Shown: positions 23,241-31,307 of the stretch, piece by piece
How positions within the stretch are numbered: position 1 is the stretch's first letter
Layout: every line of letters begins with the position of its first letter
NCBI GenBank assembly: GCA_947372355.1
Contig: CANBTI010000024.1
Span: forward strand, 1 to 33,004
Direction of reading: 5' to 3'
Length of the DNA: 33,004 nucleotides
Source: Bdellovibrionales bacterium
GTDB taxonomy: Bacteria > Bdellovibrionota > UBA1018 > CAIMNF01
The notes under the pieces: model-generated
Database searches by the model: none
Told to the model about the DNA's origin: nothing
Seen by the model: only the letters and a program-made list of their open reading frames with translations
Program-made: the position numbers and the translations under genes

Positions 23241-23813
23241 ATGGCCAGAACAAATAAGCCCCAATTAAGCCTCGATACTATTTTTTTCGTAACTCCAGAA
23301 CAAAAGCTCCTTCGCTTTTTAATGACAGAGCCAACCACGGCATTCACGCCGCGTGTTCTCTCCTCAAAATTAAAAGGCGTGCGTGGCTTGGGTGGAGTTG
23401 AAGGGATTACTAAAATTCTAAAATCCCTTCAAGAATTAGGTCTCGTGATCTTTTTAAATAATAACAGAGAAGTTTGTTTGCAAAATGATCATCCAGCGAT
23501 TCAATTACTTAAAACTTTTTGCGCTATTTCAGATTTAGAAGGCTTAAAGCAAATGATTGAGCCAATGTCTAGCAAGGGTGTTTTATTTGGAAGTCGTGCA
23601 AGCGGCAAGTCTCGCTCAGACAGTAACTATAATCTTTTAGTTGTTTCTGAAACTCCGGAAGAAATTAAAAAAGTAACTTCACGTCATCCACTCGGTAAAA
23701 AGCTTGAACCAATGGTTCTCACTCCGGATGAATTTAATTCCACTTCAAATAAGAACAAAGAGCTTTCCAAGCAAATCGACGATGGGATTCATCTTTGGGG
23801 ATCTTCCTGGTAA
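23241..23813 (+). CDS. Winged-helix protein with degenerate nucleotidyltransferase domain
   Basis: About 190 residues from ATG 23241 (an in-frame ATG at 23226 adds five residues; neither has a good ribosome site). N-terminal part (LDTIFFVTPEQKLLRFLM...FTPRVLSSKLKG...KILKSLQELGLV) looks like a winged helix-turn-helix. The C-terminal half has the Pol-beta/MNT signature GSRASGKSRSDSNYNLLVV (from residue 117). Canonical members read S-D-x-D-x-D-L-L-V; here the metal-binding Asp pair is Asn129-Tyr-Asn131, so nucleotidyl transfer is probably lost. I infer a DNA-binding regulator using the domain as a ligand or protein sensor. No MNT/HEPN toxin-antitoxin partner is adjacent; lspA follows after 8 bp. 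Confidence 0.7.
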   Translation: MARTNKPQLSLDTIFFVTPEQKLLRFLMTEPTTAFTPRVLSSKLKGVRGLGGVEGITKILKSLQELGLVIFLNNNREVCLQNDHPAIQLLKTFCAISDLEGLKQMIEPMSSKGVLFGSRASGKSRSDSNYNLLVVSETPEEIKKVTSRHPLGKKLEPMVLTPDEFNSTSNKNKELSKQIDDGIHLWGSSW

Positions 23814-23821
23814 TTATCAAT

Positions 23822-24316
23822 ATGAAAAAAGCACTCTACTTTTTCATAACAATCGTAATGGTGATGATTTTAGATCAATGGACAAAACTATTGGTGCTGG
23901 GTCATTTCGAATATGGTGAATCATTAACCATGGTTCGTGAATTTTTTAGTCTTACTTATGTTCGAAATACAGGAGCCGCTTTTGGTTTTTTAGCTTCTGC
24001 AAATCCTGCATTTAGAGTTCCATTTTTTTTAGCAGTTCCAATTGTTGCAATGGTGATTTTGGGTTTTCTTTATCGTGATCTTCCGAAGGATGCGCGCTGG
24101 AGATCTTTGGCTTTGGGTTTGGTAACGGGTGGCGCGATTGGAAATTTGATTGACCGGGTGCGACTCGGTTTCGTAGTGGATTTTCTCGATTTCCATTATA
24201 AAAACGTTTATTACTTCCCCGCTTTTAACGTAGCAGACGCTGCAATTTGTGTTGGAGTTGGGATTCTTCTGTTGTCTACTATGGATAAGAATGCATCCAA
24301 CACTGCTAGAGCTTAA
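23822..24316 (+). CDS. lspA: Lipoprotein signal peptidase II LspA
   Basis: Aspartic protease of the inner membrane that removes signal peptides from prolipoproteins after Lgt lipidation. 164 residues from ATG 23822, the usual size, with four hydrophobic segments. Conserved blocks: ILDQWTKLLV, YVRNTGAAFGF, GAIGNLIDRVRLGFVVDFLDF (catalytic Asp111) and FNVADAAICVG (second catalytic Asp139). An upstream in-frame ATG (23795) lies inside the previous gene and would add nine residues before the MKK start, so it is rejected. Its 3' end overlaps lgt by 26 bp. Confidence 0.96.
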   Translation: MKKALYFFITIVMVMILDQWTKLLVLGHFEYGESLTMVREFFSLTYVRNTGAAFGFLASANPAFRVPFFLAVPIVAMVILGFLYRDLPKDARWRSLALGLVTGGAIGNLIDRVRLGFVVDFLDFHYKNVYYFPAFNVADAAICVGVGILLLSTMDKNASNTARA

Positions 24317-25085
24317 TCTTGGTTTTATTCAAATTCCCTTTCATACCTATGGTTTGATGATCGCAATTGGTTTTTTGTTAGCGATCTACACCGTGAGAAA
24401 GCTCGCGATGAGAAACCAAGTGAACCCAGACCTCATCTCTGATCTTTCATTTTGGCTTTTGATGTATGGCTTTTTAGGGGCAAGGGCGCTTTTTGTCATC
24501 ACTAGGCTAGACTATTTTCTTCAAAACCCAATCGATATCATCAAGGTTTGGGAGGGTGGTTTGGTGTTCTTTGGTGGATTGATCAGTGCCACCATTTACG
24601 CAATACTATTTTTTAAAAAGCATAAGCTTTCACCTTGGAAAATGATCGACATCTTGTCGCCAGGATTAACTCTTGCGCATGCATTTGGACGCCTAGGTTG
24701 TCTGGGGGCTGGATGTTGTTATGGAAGACCCACAGACGTTCCCTGGGGGATTAAATTAAATTCAGAGTTGGTTGATTTTGGATTTCGTGGGGCTCCACTT
24801 CATCCTACCCAGTTATATGAATCAACATCATTATTTATCTTGTTCGCAGGACTAATTTATATTGGAAAAAATAAAAAATTTGAAGGCCAAGTGGGACTCA
24901 CTTATTTTATGGTATATCCCATTATTCGTAGTGTGATTGAGGTTTATCGCGGAGATTCAGTTCGTGGGTTTTTGATTGAGAATGTTCTCTCTACCAGTCA
25001 ATTTATCTCAATTTTAATCTTTATCGCTGCAGCACTTGTTTTAAATTATCGACTCGGAAAAACTGGAGAAAATGGGAAAATATAA
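24291..25085 (+). CDS. lgt: Phosphatidylglycerol-prolipoprotein diacylglyceryl transferase Lgt
   Basis: First enzyme of lipoprotein maturation: transfers diacylglyceryl to the lipobox cysteine. 264 residues from ATG 24291 (MHPTLLELNLGFIQIPFHTYG), with about seven membrane segments. Conserved blocks: FHTYGLMIAIGF, GGLVFFGGL, HAFGRLGCLGAGCCYGRP (variant of the Lgt GRxGNFxNGE signature), HPTQLYES and a late R-x-x-x-E (YPIIRSVIEVYRGD). Overlaps lspA at its start and btuF at its end, so lspA-lgt-btuF-btuC-btuD form a continuous coupled run. Confidence 0.95.
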   Translation: MHPTLLELNLGFIQIPFHTYGLMIAIGFLLAIYTVRKLAMRNQVNPDLISDLSFWLLMYGFLGARALFVITRLDYFLQNPIDIIKVWEGGLVFFGGLISATIYAILFFKKHKLSPWKMIDILSPGLTLAHAFGRLGCLGAGCCYGRPTDVPWGIKLNSELVDFGFRGAPLHPTQLYESTSLFILFAGLIYIGKNKKFEGQVGLTYFMVYPIIRSVIEVYRGDSVRGFLIENVLSTSQFISILIFIAAALVLNYRLGKTGENGKI

Positions 25086-25881
25086 TTCTATCAAACAGAA
25101 CGTGGTTTTTACGTTCATCAGTTTGTTTGGATTACTTTTACCCAGCCATTCCTTTGCGTGGAACCGAATTGTCACTCTAAACCCCATGGCATCGGAGTGG
25201 GTGGCTGGAATTTTGGGTCCTAATCAAGCCGCTCAAAAAATCGTGGGTGTATCTGAATATTCGAATTTTCCAGAATATTTAAAAAAAATTAAAACAATTG
25301 GGCCTTATCCAAATATTCAATTTGAAAGCATCCTAGCCCTTAAACCCGATTTGGTCATTGGTTCAGCCGAATACAATAGAGATGATCAATTACAAAAACT
25401 AAAAGAACTAAAGCTTAATGTGATTGTGCTGCCAAAAGAAAACTTATTCAAAATGAGTGACTGGATTGGACAGTTGGGTAAGGTTTTAAATGAACCTGAG
25501 GCAACGAAGTTGGCAATCGCAGAGTGGCAGAGTGATTTATCTAAAATTAAAACATTGAAAAAAAATAAAAAAGTTTTTTTTCAAATTCAATTTCAACCCT
25601 TAATCACGATTGGATCAGAAAGTTTTCTGAATGATGCATTTAACTTAGTAGGTTTTGAAAATATATTTCAAAACATTAAACAATCTTATCCTAAAGTTTC
25701 TAAGGAAGCGGTTTTTGAAAAAAATCCAGATGTAGTATTAGTATTTGAAATGGTTAAAAACCAAGAAGACTTGAATAAAATCAAATTAACTTGGAAAAAA
25801 AGTGTTATTCAGGTTTTAAATGGGGATGATTTTTCAAGGTGCTCGCCGCGTTTGTTGAAAGCGCTAAAGGAGATGAAATGA
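25072..25881 (+). CDS. btuF: Periplasmic vitamin B12-binding protein BtuF
   Basis: 269 residues, signal peptide to LLPSHSFA; no lipobox, so a soluble periplasmic protein. Strong resemblance to E. coli BtuF: RIVTLNPMASEWVAGI, IVGVSEYSNFPEYLKKIKTI, ESILALKPDLVIGS, VFFQIQFQPLITIGSESFL, GFENIF and SPRLLKAL. It would deliver cobalamin to the BtuC permease. The start has GGAG 4 nt upstream and overlaps lgt by 14 bp. Related class III binding proteins take haem or siderophores, but the BtuF-specific similarities make B12 the best guess. No cobalamin riboswitch is seen; none is expected inside the lgt 3' end. Confidence 0.85.
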   Translation: MGKYNSIKQNVVFTFISLFGLLLPSHSFAWNRIVTLNPMASEWVAGILGPNQAAQKIVGVSEYSNFPEYLKKIKTIGPYPNIQFESILALKPDLVIGSAEYNRDDQLQKLKELKLNVIVLPKENLFKMSDWIGQLGKVLNEPEATKLAIAEWQSDLSKIKTLKKNKKVFFQIQFQPLITIGSESFLNDAFNLVGFENIFQNIKQSYPKVSKEAVFEKNPDVVLVFEMVKNQEDLNKIKLTWKKSVIQVLNGDDFSRCSPRLLKALKEMK

Positions 25882-26819
25882 ATAAAAAAAATACAACCAT
25901 AGTCTTGATTGTAGCCATTCTTTTAGAGCTCTTCCTCAGAATCGATTTTGGCAATACGGCGCTAATTATTACCGAGTTAAGATTGCCCAGATTGATTTTA
26001 GCATTTGCCGTAGGAAGCGCATTAGCTCTTTCAGGTTCTGTCATGCAAACGGTATTAAATAATCCGCTCGCCGAACCCTACACTTTAGGAGTGGCATCAG
26101 GGGCAGCGTTGGGTGCGGCAATTTTTAATTCCATCGGATTAAACTTAAGTTTTTTTGGATTAAATGTAGGTGCTGTGGTTGGTGCCATTTTAGTTTTGGC
26201 AGCACTTTTTAAAATCATTTTTAAAACCCAACTTCGATTTGATTCAGTGGTTTTACTTGGAGTCATGCTCAGCTTCACTTGCGCAAGCATGTTAGCAATT
26301 TGGATGTCTTTAGCAGATCCGGTTGGTGTTCAATCTATCACGTTTTGGTTATTGGGAGATTTATCTCGCATTGGATTAAAATCAGCCATTGCTCTACTTT
26401 CCTTAAGTTCCGTTTTCTACGTATATTTTTATAAGTTCTCAAAAAAGCTTGATGCGTTTTTATTTGGCGAATCGATGGTTGAGGGTTTTGGAGTTTCTCT
26501 CAAAGACACTCAGAGAGTAGCCGTAGTTTTGGTTTCCATTCTTGTTGGATTTTGTGTCAGTGCCGCTGGAATGATCGGGTTTGTGGGATTAATGGTGCCC
26601 CATTTTGTTAGAAAAAAAATGGGCACATCCTTACATGGAAAAATTCTTCCTTATGTGTTTGTCTGGGGTGGAATCTGTTTGATTTTGAGTGATGCCATCG
26701 CCCATGCCATTGCTTTCCCTTTAGAGCTTCCAGTGGGCGCCGTAACTGCACTCATCGGAGCACCAATTTTTATTTATCTTTATATTTTTCAAAACAAGAC
26801 CCGAGGTTTTGAATCATGA
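25878..26819 (+). CDS. btuC: Vitamin B12/iron-family ABC permease BtuC
   Basis: About 313 residues from ATG 25878, which has AAGGAG five bases upstream and overlaps the btuF stop (ATGA); an in-frame ATG at 25839 lies inside btuF and is rejected. FecCD-family permease with about ten membrane segments: LRLPRLILAFAVGSALALSG, NNPLAEPYTLGVASGAALGA, FWLLGDLSR, AGMIGFVGLMVPHFVR. Forms the inner-membrane channel with the BtuD ATPase. Substrate assigned from btuF; family members also move Fe-siderophores. Confidence 0.9.
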   Translation: MNKKNTTIVLIVAILLELFLRIDFGNTALIITELRLPRLILAFAVGSALALSGSVMQTVLNNPLAEPYTLGVASGAALGAAIFNSIGLNLSFFGLNVGAVVGAILVLAALFKIIFKTQLRFDSVVLLGVMLSFTCASMLAIWMSLADPVGVQSITFWLLGDLSRIGLKSAIALLSLSSVFYVYFYKFSKKLDAFLFGESMVEGFGVSLKDTQRVAVVLVSILVGFCVSAAGMIGFVGLMVPHFVRKKMGTSLHGKILPYVFVWGGICLILSDAIAHAIAFPLELPVGAVTALIGAPIFIYLYIFQNKTRGFES

Positions 26820-27571
26820 TCTCTTTTAGAAAAGTTAAAATTAATTCTTTGCAAGGTAAAACACTGGTACATGAAACTTCTTTTGAAGTGGTTTCTGCAA
26901 AAATTGTGGGCTTTTATGGTCCAAATGGTTCGGGAAAATCCTCGCTTTTAAAAGTATTAAGTGGCCAAGTGAGGGATCGAGAAGTTTCGGGTGAAAACTG
27001 GAATGATGAAATGCCAATTTTTGATAAAAACTTATCAGCTAAAGTGAGATCACAAAAAATCCTTTATATTGGCAGTGATTTTCAAACCCCATTTCAGATT
27101 TCGGTGAGAGAGCTTCTGGAGATGGCAAAAGAAGCGAACCCAAGTTCCCAAGAAAATATTTCTGAAGTTGCTGAAAGTTTTGGTATCACCTCTTTATTGT
27201 TTCGTTCGTTTGATGAAATGAGTGATGGAGAAAAGCAAAGGGTGATGCTTGCTAGGGGAATTGTTCAATCTCCGAAGTGGCTTGTGTTAGATGAAACTTT
27301 TTCAAAAATCGATTTAGATCACTCTTTTCATCTGATTGGTGAATTAAAAAAGAGAGCAAAAAATGGCCTGGGGATTTTTATAGCATCGCATGACCTAAAT
27401 CTTATTTCTGAGATGGTAGATGATTTGTGGTTCATTAAAAATGGAAGAATCGTTGTCTCTGGATCTATAGAAGATGTTTTAACTACTGAAAACCTTAAAC
27501 AACTCTATCCAGACAGAGTGGTTCATGTTGTTCGTAGTCCTGATAATGGTAAGAAAAAAGTTATTTACTAA
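26816..27571 (+). CDS. btuD: ABC transporter ATPase BtuD
   Basis: 251 residues powering the BtuC channel. Walker A GPNGSGKSS (35-43), Q-loop region near YIGSDFQTPF, a slightly altered ABC signature MSDGEKQR (S-D-G-E instead of S-G-G-E), Walker B WLVLDET, and H-loop IASHDLNL. Overlaps btuC by 4 bp. Its stop abuts that of the convergent outer-membrane protein gene with no spacer and no hairpin terminator. Confidence 0.9.
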   Translation: MISFRKVKINSLQGKTLVHETSFEVVSAKIVGFYGPNGSGKSSLLKVLSGQVRDREVSGENWNDEMPIFDKNLSAKVRSQKILYIGSDFQTPFQISVRELLEMAKEANPSSQENISEVAESFGITSLLFRSFDEMSDGEKQRVMLARGIVQSPKWLVLDETFSKIDLDHSFHLIGELKKRAKNGLGIFIASHDLNLISEMVDDLWFIKNGRIVVSGSIEDVLTTENLKQLYPDRVVHVVRSPDNGKKKVIY

Positions 27572-28390
27572 TTAAAAAAAGATGGTCATTGCAAAAGAAT
27601 TAACCGTGGTCAATCCATCGCCACGATGGGTTTGAAGAGCTCTGGAAAGAGCGTAGTCTAAATTCAGCTTTGGACCAATCCATCCAAAGCTTAAGCCAAA
27701 GCCATCACCGCGGGTTTTTAGATATGGTATTTCTCCATCCTGATATTTTCCGATTCGGAAAAAGAAATCAGCAAGCAATCCAAATTCGACTCCAAAATGG
27801 TAACCCGCCTTTTTTCCTTTAGTGTATTGGGGTGAATAAAGTGGGTCTAAATAAATATTAATGTTTTGTGTGGGTATAAATTTGAATCCCAGATAAAAAG
27901 TACGATCAAAATGATCCAAAATGTTATCGATCACGAGCGTGCTATACATCCACTGAAGTCCAATGTAGGAGGTGGAGAAAATAAAATCTGAGGTCATTTT
28001 TTGGGTTTGATCATTAATAATAAATTTTGATCCAATCCCAAATCCAAGTCGATCAACGGCTAGTTTACTAGCTCCAATGTTTACCGCTGAATCACCTTCA
28101 CGTTTTGTAAAGCCCACTCCGGCTTGGAATAATTCTGTTCTGGAATCTTGAACAGAAATTTGGTAGTTTCGGCCACCGGGTCTAAAGGCGCTGTATCCAC
28201 CGGATAAACTATAAACAGGTGCAAAAGATGCGTAGGATGGGTTTAGGTAGATAGCATCGTTCAGAAGCGGAGTGGCACGGCCCGCACCACCTAGTCCCAG
28301 AGTTCTGGGACTGTGATATTCCACGGCAATGGCATTTTTTGAGCAAAAAGGTACAACCACTAAACTAAAAATTAAAAATAATTGAATCAT
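27572..28390 (-). CDS. Putative outer-membrane beta-barrel protein
   Basis: 272 residues with signal peptide (MIQLFLIFSLVVVPFCSKNAIA). The mature part begins YHSPRTLGLGGAGRATPLLNDAIYLNPS, a pattern seen in FadL/PorV-like and related barrel families, followed by alternating aromatic/polar segments (GIGSKFIIND, FYLGFKFIPTQNINIYLDP, FGLSFGWIGPKLNLDYALSRA). It ends in ...FAMTIFF, a terminal phenylalanine typical of BAM substrates. No enzyme motif is seen. Transcribed alone, convergent with btuD; a role in B12 uptake (a BtuB-like partner) is not supported, as there is no plug or TonB box. Function unknown. Confidence 0.7.
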   Translation of the reverse strand: MIQLFLIFSLVVVPFCSKNAIAVEYHSPRTLGLGGAGRATPLLNDAIYLNPSYASFAPVYSLSGGYSAFRPGGRNYQISVQDSRTELFQAGVGFTKREGDSAVNIGASKLAVDRLGFGIGSKFIINDQTQKMTSDFIFSTSYIGLQWMYSTLVIDNILDHFDRTFYLGFKFIPTQNINIYLDPLYSPQYTKGKKAGYHFGVEFGLLADFFFRIGKYQDGEIPYLKTRGDGFGLSFGWIGPKLNLDYALSRALQTHRGDGLTTVNSFAMTIFF

Positions 28391-28410
28391 CTGTTTTTAG
28401 GTTAGCTTGA

Positions 28411-29301
28411 ATGGGTTATCTTTCCAATATGAAAGCCGTTATTCCTGCAGCTGGTTTAGGTACTAGATTTCTACCCATTACAAAATCAATTCCTAAAGAG
28501 ATGATTCCTATTATTGATCGACCAATGATTCACTATATCATTGATGAAGCCATCCAAAGTGGGATTCACGACATTGTTCTCATTACTGCCCACGGCAAAG
28601 AATCCATTCAACATTACTTTACACGTAGTCATGAACTTGAAGATCGGCTGATGAAATCGGGTAAAGAAGAATGGGCTAAAGATATAAAAAGAATTGGTGA
28701 GAGTTGCAATATTATTCCCGTGATTCAGGATCAACCCGCGGGGCTTGGCCATGCCGTTGGGTGCGCGCGCTCAGTGATTGGTGATGAAACTTTTGCCGTA
28801 CTTTTGGGCGATGACATGATCGATACCACCCCATACCCGGGAGTTCCTGCGTGCACAAAGCAATTGATTGATATTTATGAAAAACAAAACATGAGTGTGG
28901 TTGGGGTGATGGAAGTGCCACTCCAAGATGTGGTTAAGTATGGAATAGTGAGTGGTCCGACTGTTTCAGATCGAACGTTTAAAGTTCAGAGTATCGTTGA
29001 AAAGCCATCAATCAAAGATGCACCAGGAAGACATGCGATTCCAGGAAGGTACATCGTTGATCCTATTATTTTTAAGTACATCTCTGAAACCAAGCCTGGA
29101 AAAAACGGAGAGATTCAATTCACCGATTCATTATTTCAGCTGGCAATGAATCAAGGTTTATTGGCCCATGAGTTTATTGGTGATCGCTACGATACCGGTG
29201 ATCGGATTGGCTATCTAGATGCTACTTTGACCTTTGGACTAAGAAGGCCAGAGTTAAAATCAGCGTTGATTGAATTGATGAAAAAACACCTAAAAGATTA
29301 A
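28411..29301 (+). CDS. galU: UTP-glucose-1-phosphate uridylyltransferase GalU
   Basis: Makes UDP-glucose from UTP and glucose-1-phosphate for LPS and other envelope glycans. 296 residues: KAVIPAAGLGTRFLPITKSIPKEMIPI nucleotide-binding block, QPAGLGHAVGCA, LLGDDMID, IVEKPS, PGRYIVDP and GDRYDTGDRIGYLDA. The ATG at 28411 has AGG 9 nt upstream; an internal ATG at 28429 would start directly at KAVIPAAG and is a possible alternative. Stop overlaps the priA start by one base. Confidence 0.95.
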   Translation: MGYLSNMKAVIPAAGLGTRFLPITKSIPKEMIPIIDRPMIHYIIDEAIQSGIHDIVLITAHGKESIQHYFTRSHELEDRLMKSGKEEWAKDIKRIGESCNIIPVIQDQPAGLGHAVGCARSVIGDETFAVLLGDDMIDTTPYPGVPACTKQLIDIYEKQNMSVVGVMEVPLQDVVKYGIVSGPTVSDRTFKVQSIVEKPSIKDAPGRHAIPGRYIVDPIIFKYISETKPGKNGEIQFTDSLFQLAMNQGLLAHEFIGDRYDTGDRIGYLDATLTFGLRRPELKSALIELMKKHLKD

Positions 29302-31298
29302 TGATGTACCTTAAGGTTGCCATCCCCAGACCCCTTGATCGTTTGTTTGATTATGAATATTCCGAAGACGATCATGGAGTGATCAGTTTGGGTGATTGGG
29401 TAGCAGTTCCGTTTGGTAGATCAAGGTTGGTGGGTTGTGTGGTTGAAATCAAACATGACAAGCCAACGCTACCTGAAGGGGTTAAGTTAAAGGCGGTTAC
29501 TGAAAAAATTTCTAGTGATTTTTCACTGCCTTCTGAACTTGTACAAATTTGTAAGTTTGGCGCAGAATATTACCAATATCCAATTGGAGAAGCCTTCTTT
29601 TCTGCAATGCCACCTTCGCCAGAAAAAGAGCTTGGAACGAGAAAAGTTAAATCTAAAGAAATTAAAGTAAAAGAAATAAATTTAAACGATGAGCAACGTC
29701 TAGTTGTAAATACAGTTGAAGAAAAATTAGCATTAGGAAGTAACCCAGTTTTTTTACTCGAGGGCATTACCGGAAGCGGGAAAACTGAAGTTTACATTGA
29801 GTTGGCAAAGAAAAGGCTGTCAGAAGGAAAGAGTGTTTTAATTTTAGTTCCCGAGATCGCGTTAACTGCACAATTGAGAGATCGTTTTGAGAACTCTTTA
29901 GGAAATCCGGTTGCTCTTTGGCACTCAGCTTTAGCTGAAGGACTTAGGCAAGTTCAGTGGAAAAAAATAAAGACAGGCGAAATTAAAGTGGTGATTGGTG
30001 CTAGGTCTGCAGTGTTTGCTCCCATGAAAAATTTGGGTTTAATTGTGGTGGATGAAGAACACGATCAAACTTATAAACAAGAAGAACGGTTTCGCTATCA
30101 GGCAAGAGATATCGCTGTATATCGAGCACATTTACAAAAAATTCCAATTATATTAGGAAGCGCCACTCCAAGTTTAGAATCAATTCAAAGGGTGAAAGAG
30201 GGAAGATATGTCCATTTGCGATTGAATCGAAGATTCTCGGGACAAATGTTGCCAGAAATTAAATTAATTTCACTCTCAGAAGAGATGTTGGTGATTAATG
30301 AAAAAGTAAAAACTCCTTTTGCTGAAAAAACAGTTCAAATCATGCAAGAAACAATCGATCGTGGTGAGCAGGTCATTGTGTTTTTAAATCGCAGAGGTTT
30401 TTCTCAGTTTATTCTTTGTCAGGATTGCGGCTGGATCAAGGAGTGTCCTCAATGTTCAATTACGCTTACTCATTATCAACGTAAAAATGAATTACGATGC
30501 CATGTATGTGGATATCATCAACATGTTCCGAGCGATTGTGAACAGTGCCACAGTCACGAACTTCGGGGTATGGGTTTTGGAACAGAATCTCTAGAGGAAG
30601 AATTACAATTAATGCTTCCGGATGCAAAAATCTTAAGATTAGATCGGGATCAAATCACTTCACAAAAAAGGTTAGAAGAAACTTTGGATGATTTTAGAAG
30701 TGGAAAATCGAATATTTTAATTGGAACACAGATGCTTGTGAAGGGGCATGATTTTGCAAAAGTTACTTGTGTGGTGGTTGTTTCATCAGATATGTTACTG
30801 AAATGGCCTGATTTTAGGGCATCCGAACGAGCACTTCAAACACTCACGCAAGTTTCAGGGCGAGCGGGAAGAGCAGAGCTTCCAGGACAAGTTTTGATTC
30901 AGGGGTTTGATTTAGATCATACAGTAATCAAGGTTCTTCAGGGCGAGCAATCCCACGAAAGTTTTATTGAAGAAGAGTTGCTCATGAGGAAAGAGTTGAA
31001 CTACCCACCTTTTTCTAGATTTGTTCGATTTCGTTTTCAGGGAAAAAATGAATCTGTTTTAAGAAAAAAAGTGGAATCAATCATTGAGCGGGTTTTGGGA
31101 GAGTCAGAAAATGATCGCTCAAGAATGATGGGTCCATCAGAAGCGCTTCTATTTAGGGCAAATCATGAATATCGTTTCGATTTTTATTACAAAGCTCCAA
31201 CGATTGATGCGTTAATGAAACTGTCAAAAAAATTGAAGTCTATGGCAGAATTTGAAGAAATAGAGCTAATAGTAGACGTAGACCCATATACCTCTTAG
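29301..31298 (+). CDS. priA: Primosomal replication restart helicase PriA
   Basis: 3'-5' DNA helicase that reloads the replisome at stalled forks. 665 residues (E. coli 732). N-terminal DNA-binding domain (VAIPRPLDRLFDYEY, GDWVAVPFGRSRLVGCVV), Walker A GITGSGKTEVY (155-165), DEEHDQTYKQEE Walker B, GSATPSLES, a cysteine cluster (CQDCGWIKECPQC, CHVCGYH, CEQC) for two zinc ions, then GTQMLVKGHDF and VSGRAGRAELPG of the helicase C-lobe. Begins with tandem ATG codons at the galU stop. Confidence 0.96.
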   Translation: MMYLKVAIPRPLDRLFDYEYSEDDHGVISLGDWVAVPFGRSRLVGCVVEIKHDKPTLPEGVKLKAVTEKISSDFSLPSELVQICKFGAEYYQYPIGEAFFSAMPPSPEKELGTRKVKSKEIKVKEINLNDEQRLVVNTVEEKLALGSNPVFLLEGITGSGKTEVYIELAKKRLSEGKSVLILVPEIALTAQLRDRFENSLGNPVALWHSALAEGLRQVQWKKIKTGEIKVVIGARSAVFAPMKNLGLIVVDEEHDQTYKQEERFRYQARDIAVYRAHLQKIPIILGSATPSLESIQRVKEGRYVHLRLNRRFSGQMLPEIKLISLSEEMLVINEKVKTPFAEKTVQIMQETIDRGEQVIVFLNRRGFSQFILCQDCGWIKECPQCSITLTHYQRKNELRCHVCGYHQHVPSDCEQCHSHELRGMGFGTESLEEELQLMLPDAKILRLDRDQITSQKRLEETLDDFRSGKSNILIGTQMLVKGHDFAKVTCVVVVSSDMLLKWPDFRASERALQTLTQVSGRAGRAELPGQVLIQGFDLDHTVIKVLQGEQSHESFIEEELLMRKELNYPPFSRFVRFRFQGKNESVLRKKVESIIERVLGESENDRSRMMGPSEALLFRANHEYRFDFYYKAPTIDALMKLSKKLKSMAEFEEIELIVDVDPYTS

Positions 31299-31307
31299 TA
31301 TTAAGGT

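Noticed and set aside
23241-23813. MNT/HEPN toxin-antitoxin antitoxin
   Set aside because: No HEPN partner gene is adjacent and the domain is fused to a winged helix with the catalytic Asp residues lost.
24317-25877. Cobalamin riboswitch upstream of the btu genes
   Set aside because: btuF starts within lgt coding sequence and I could find no B12-box-like leader in the region.
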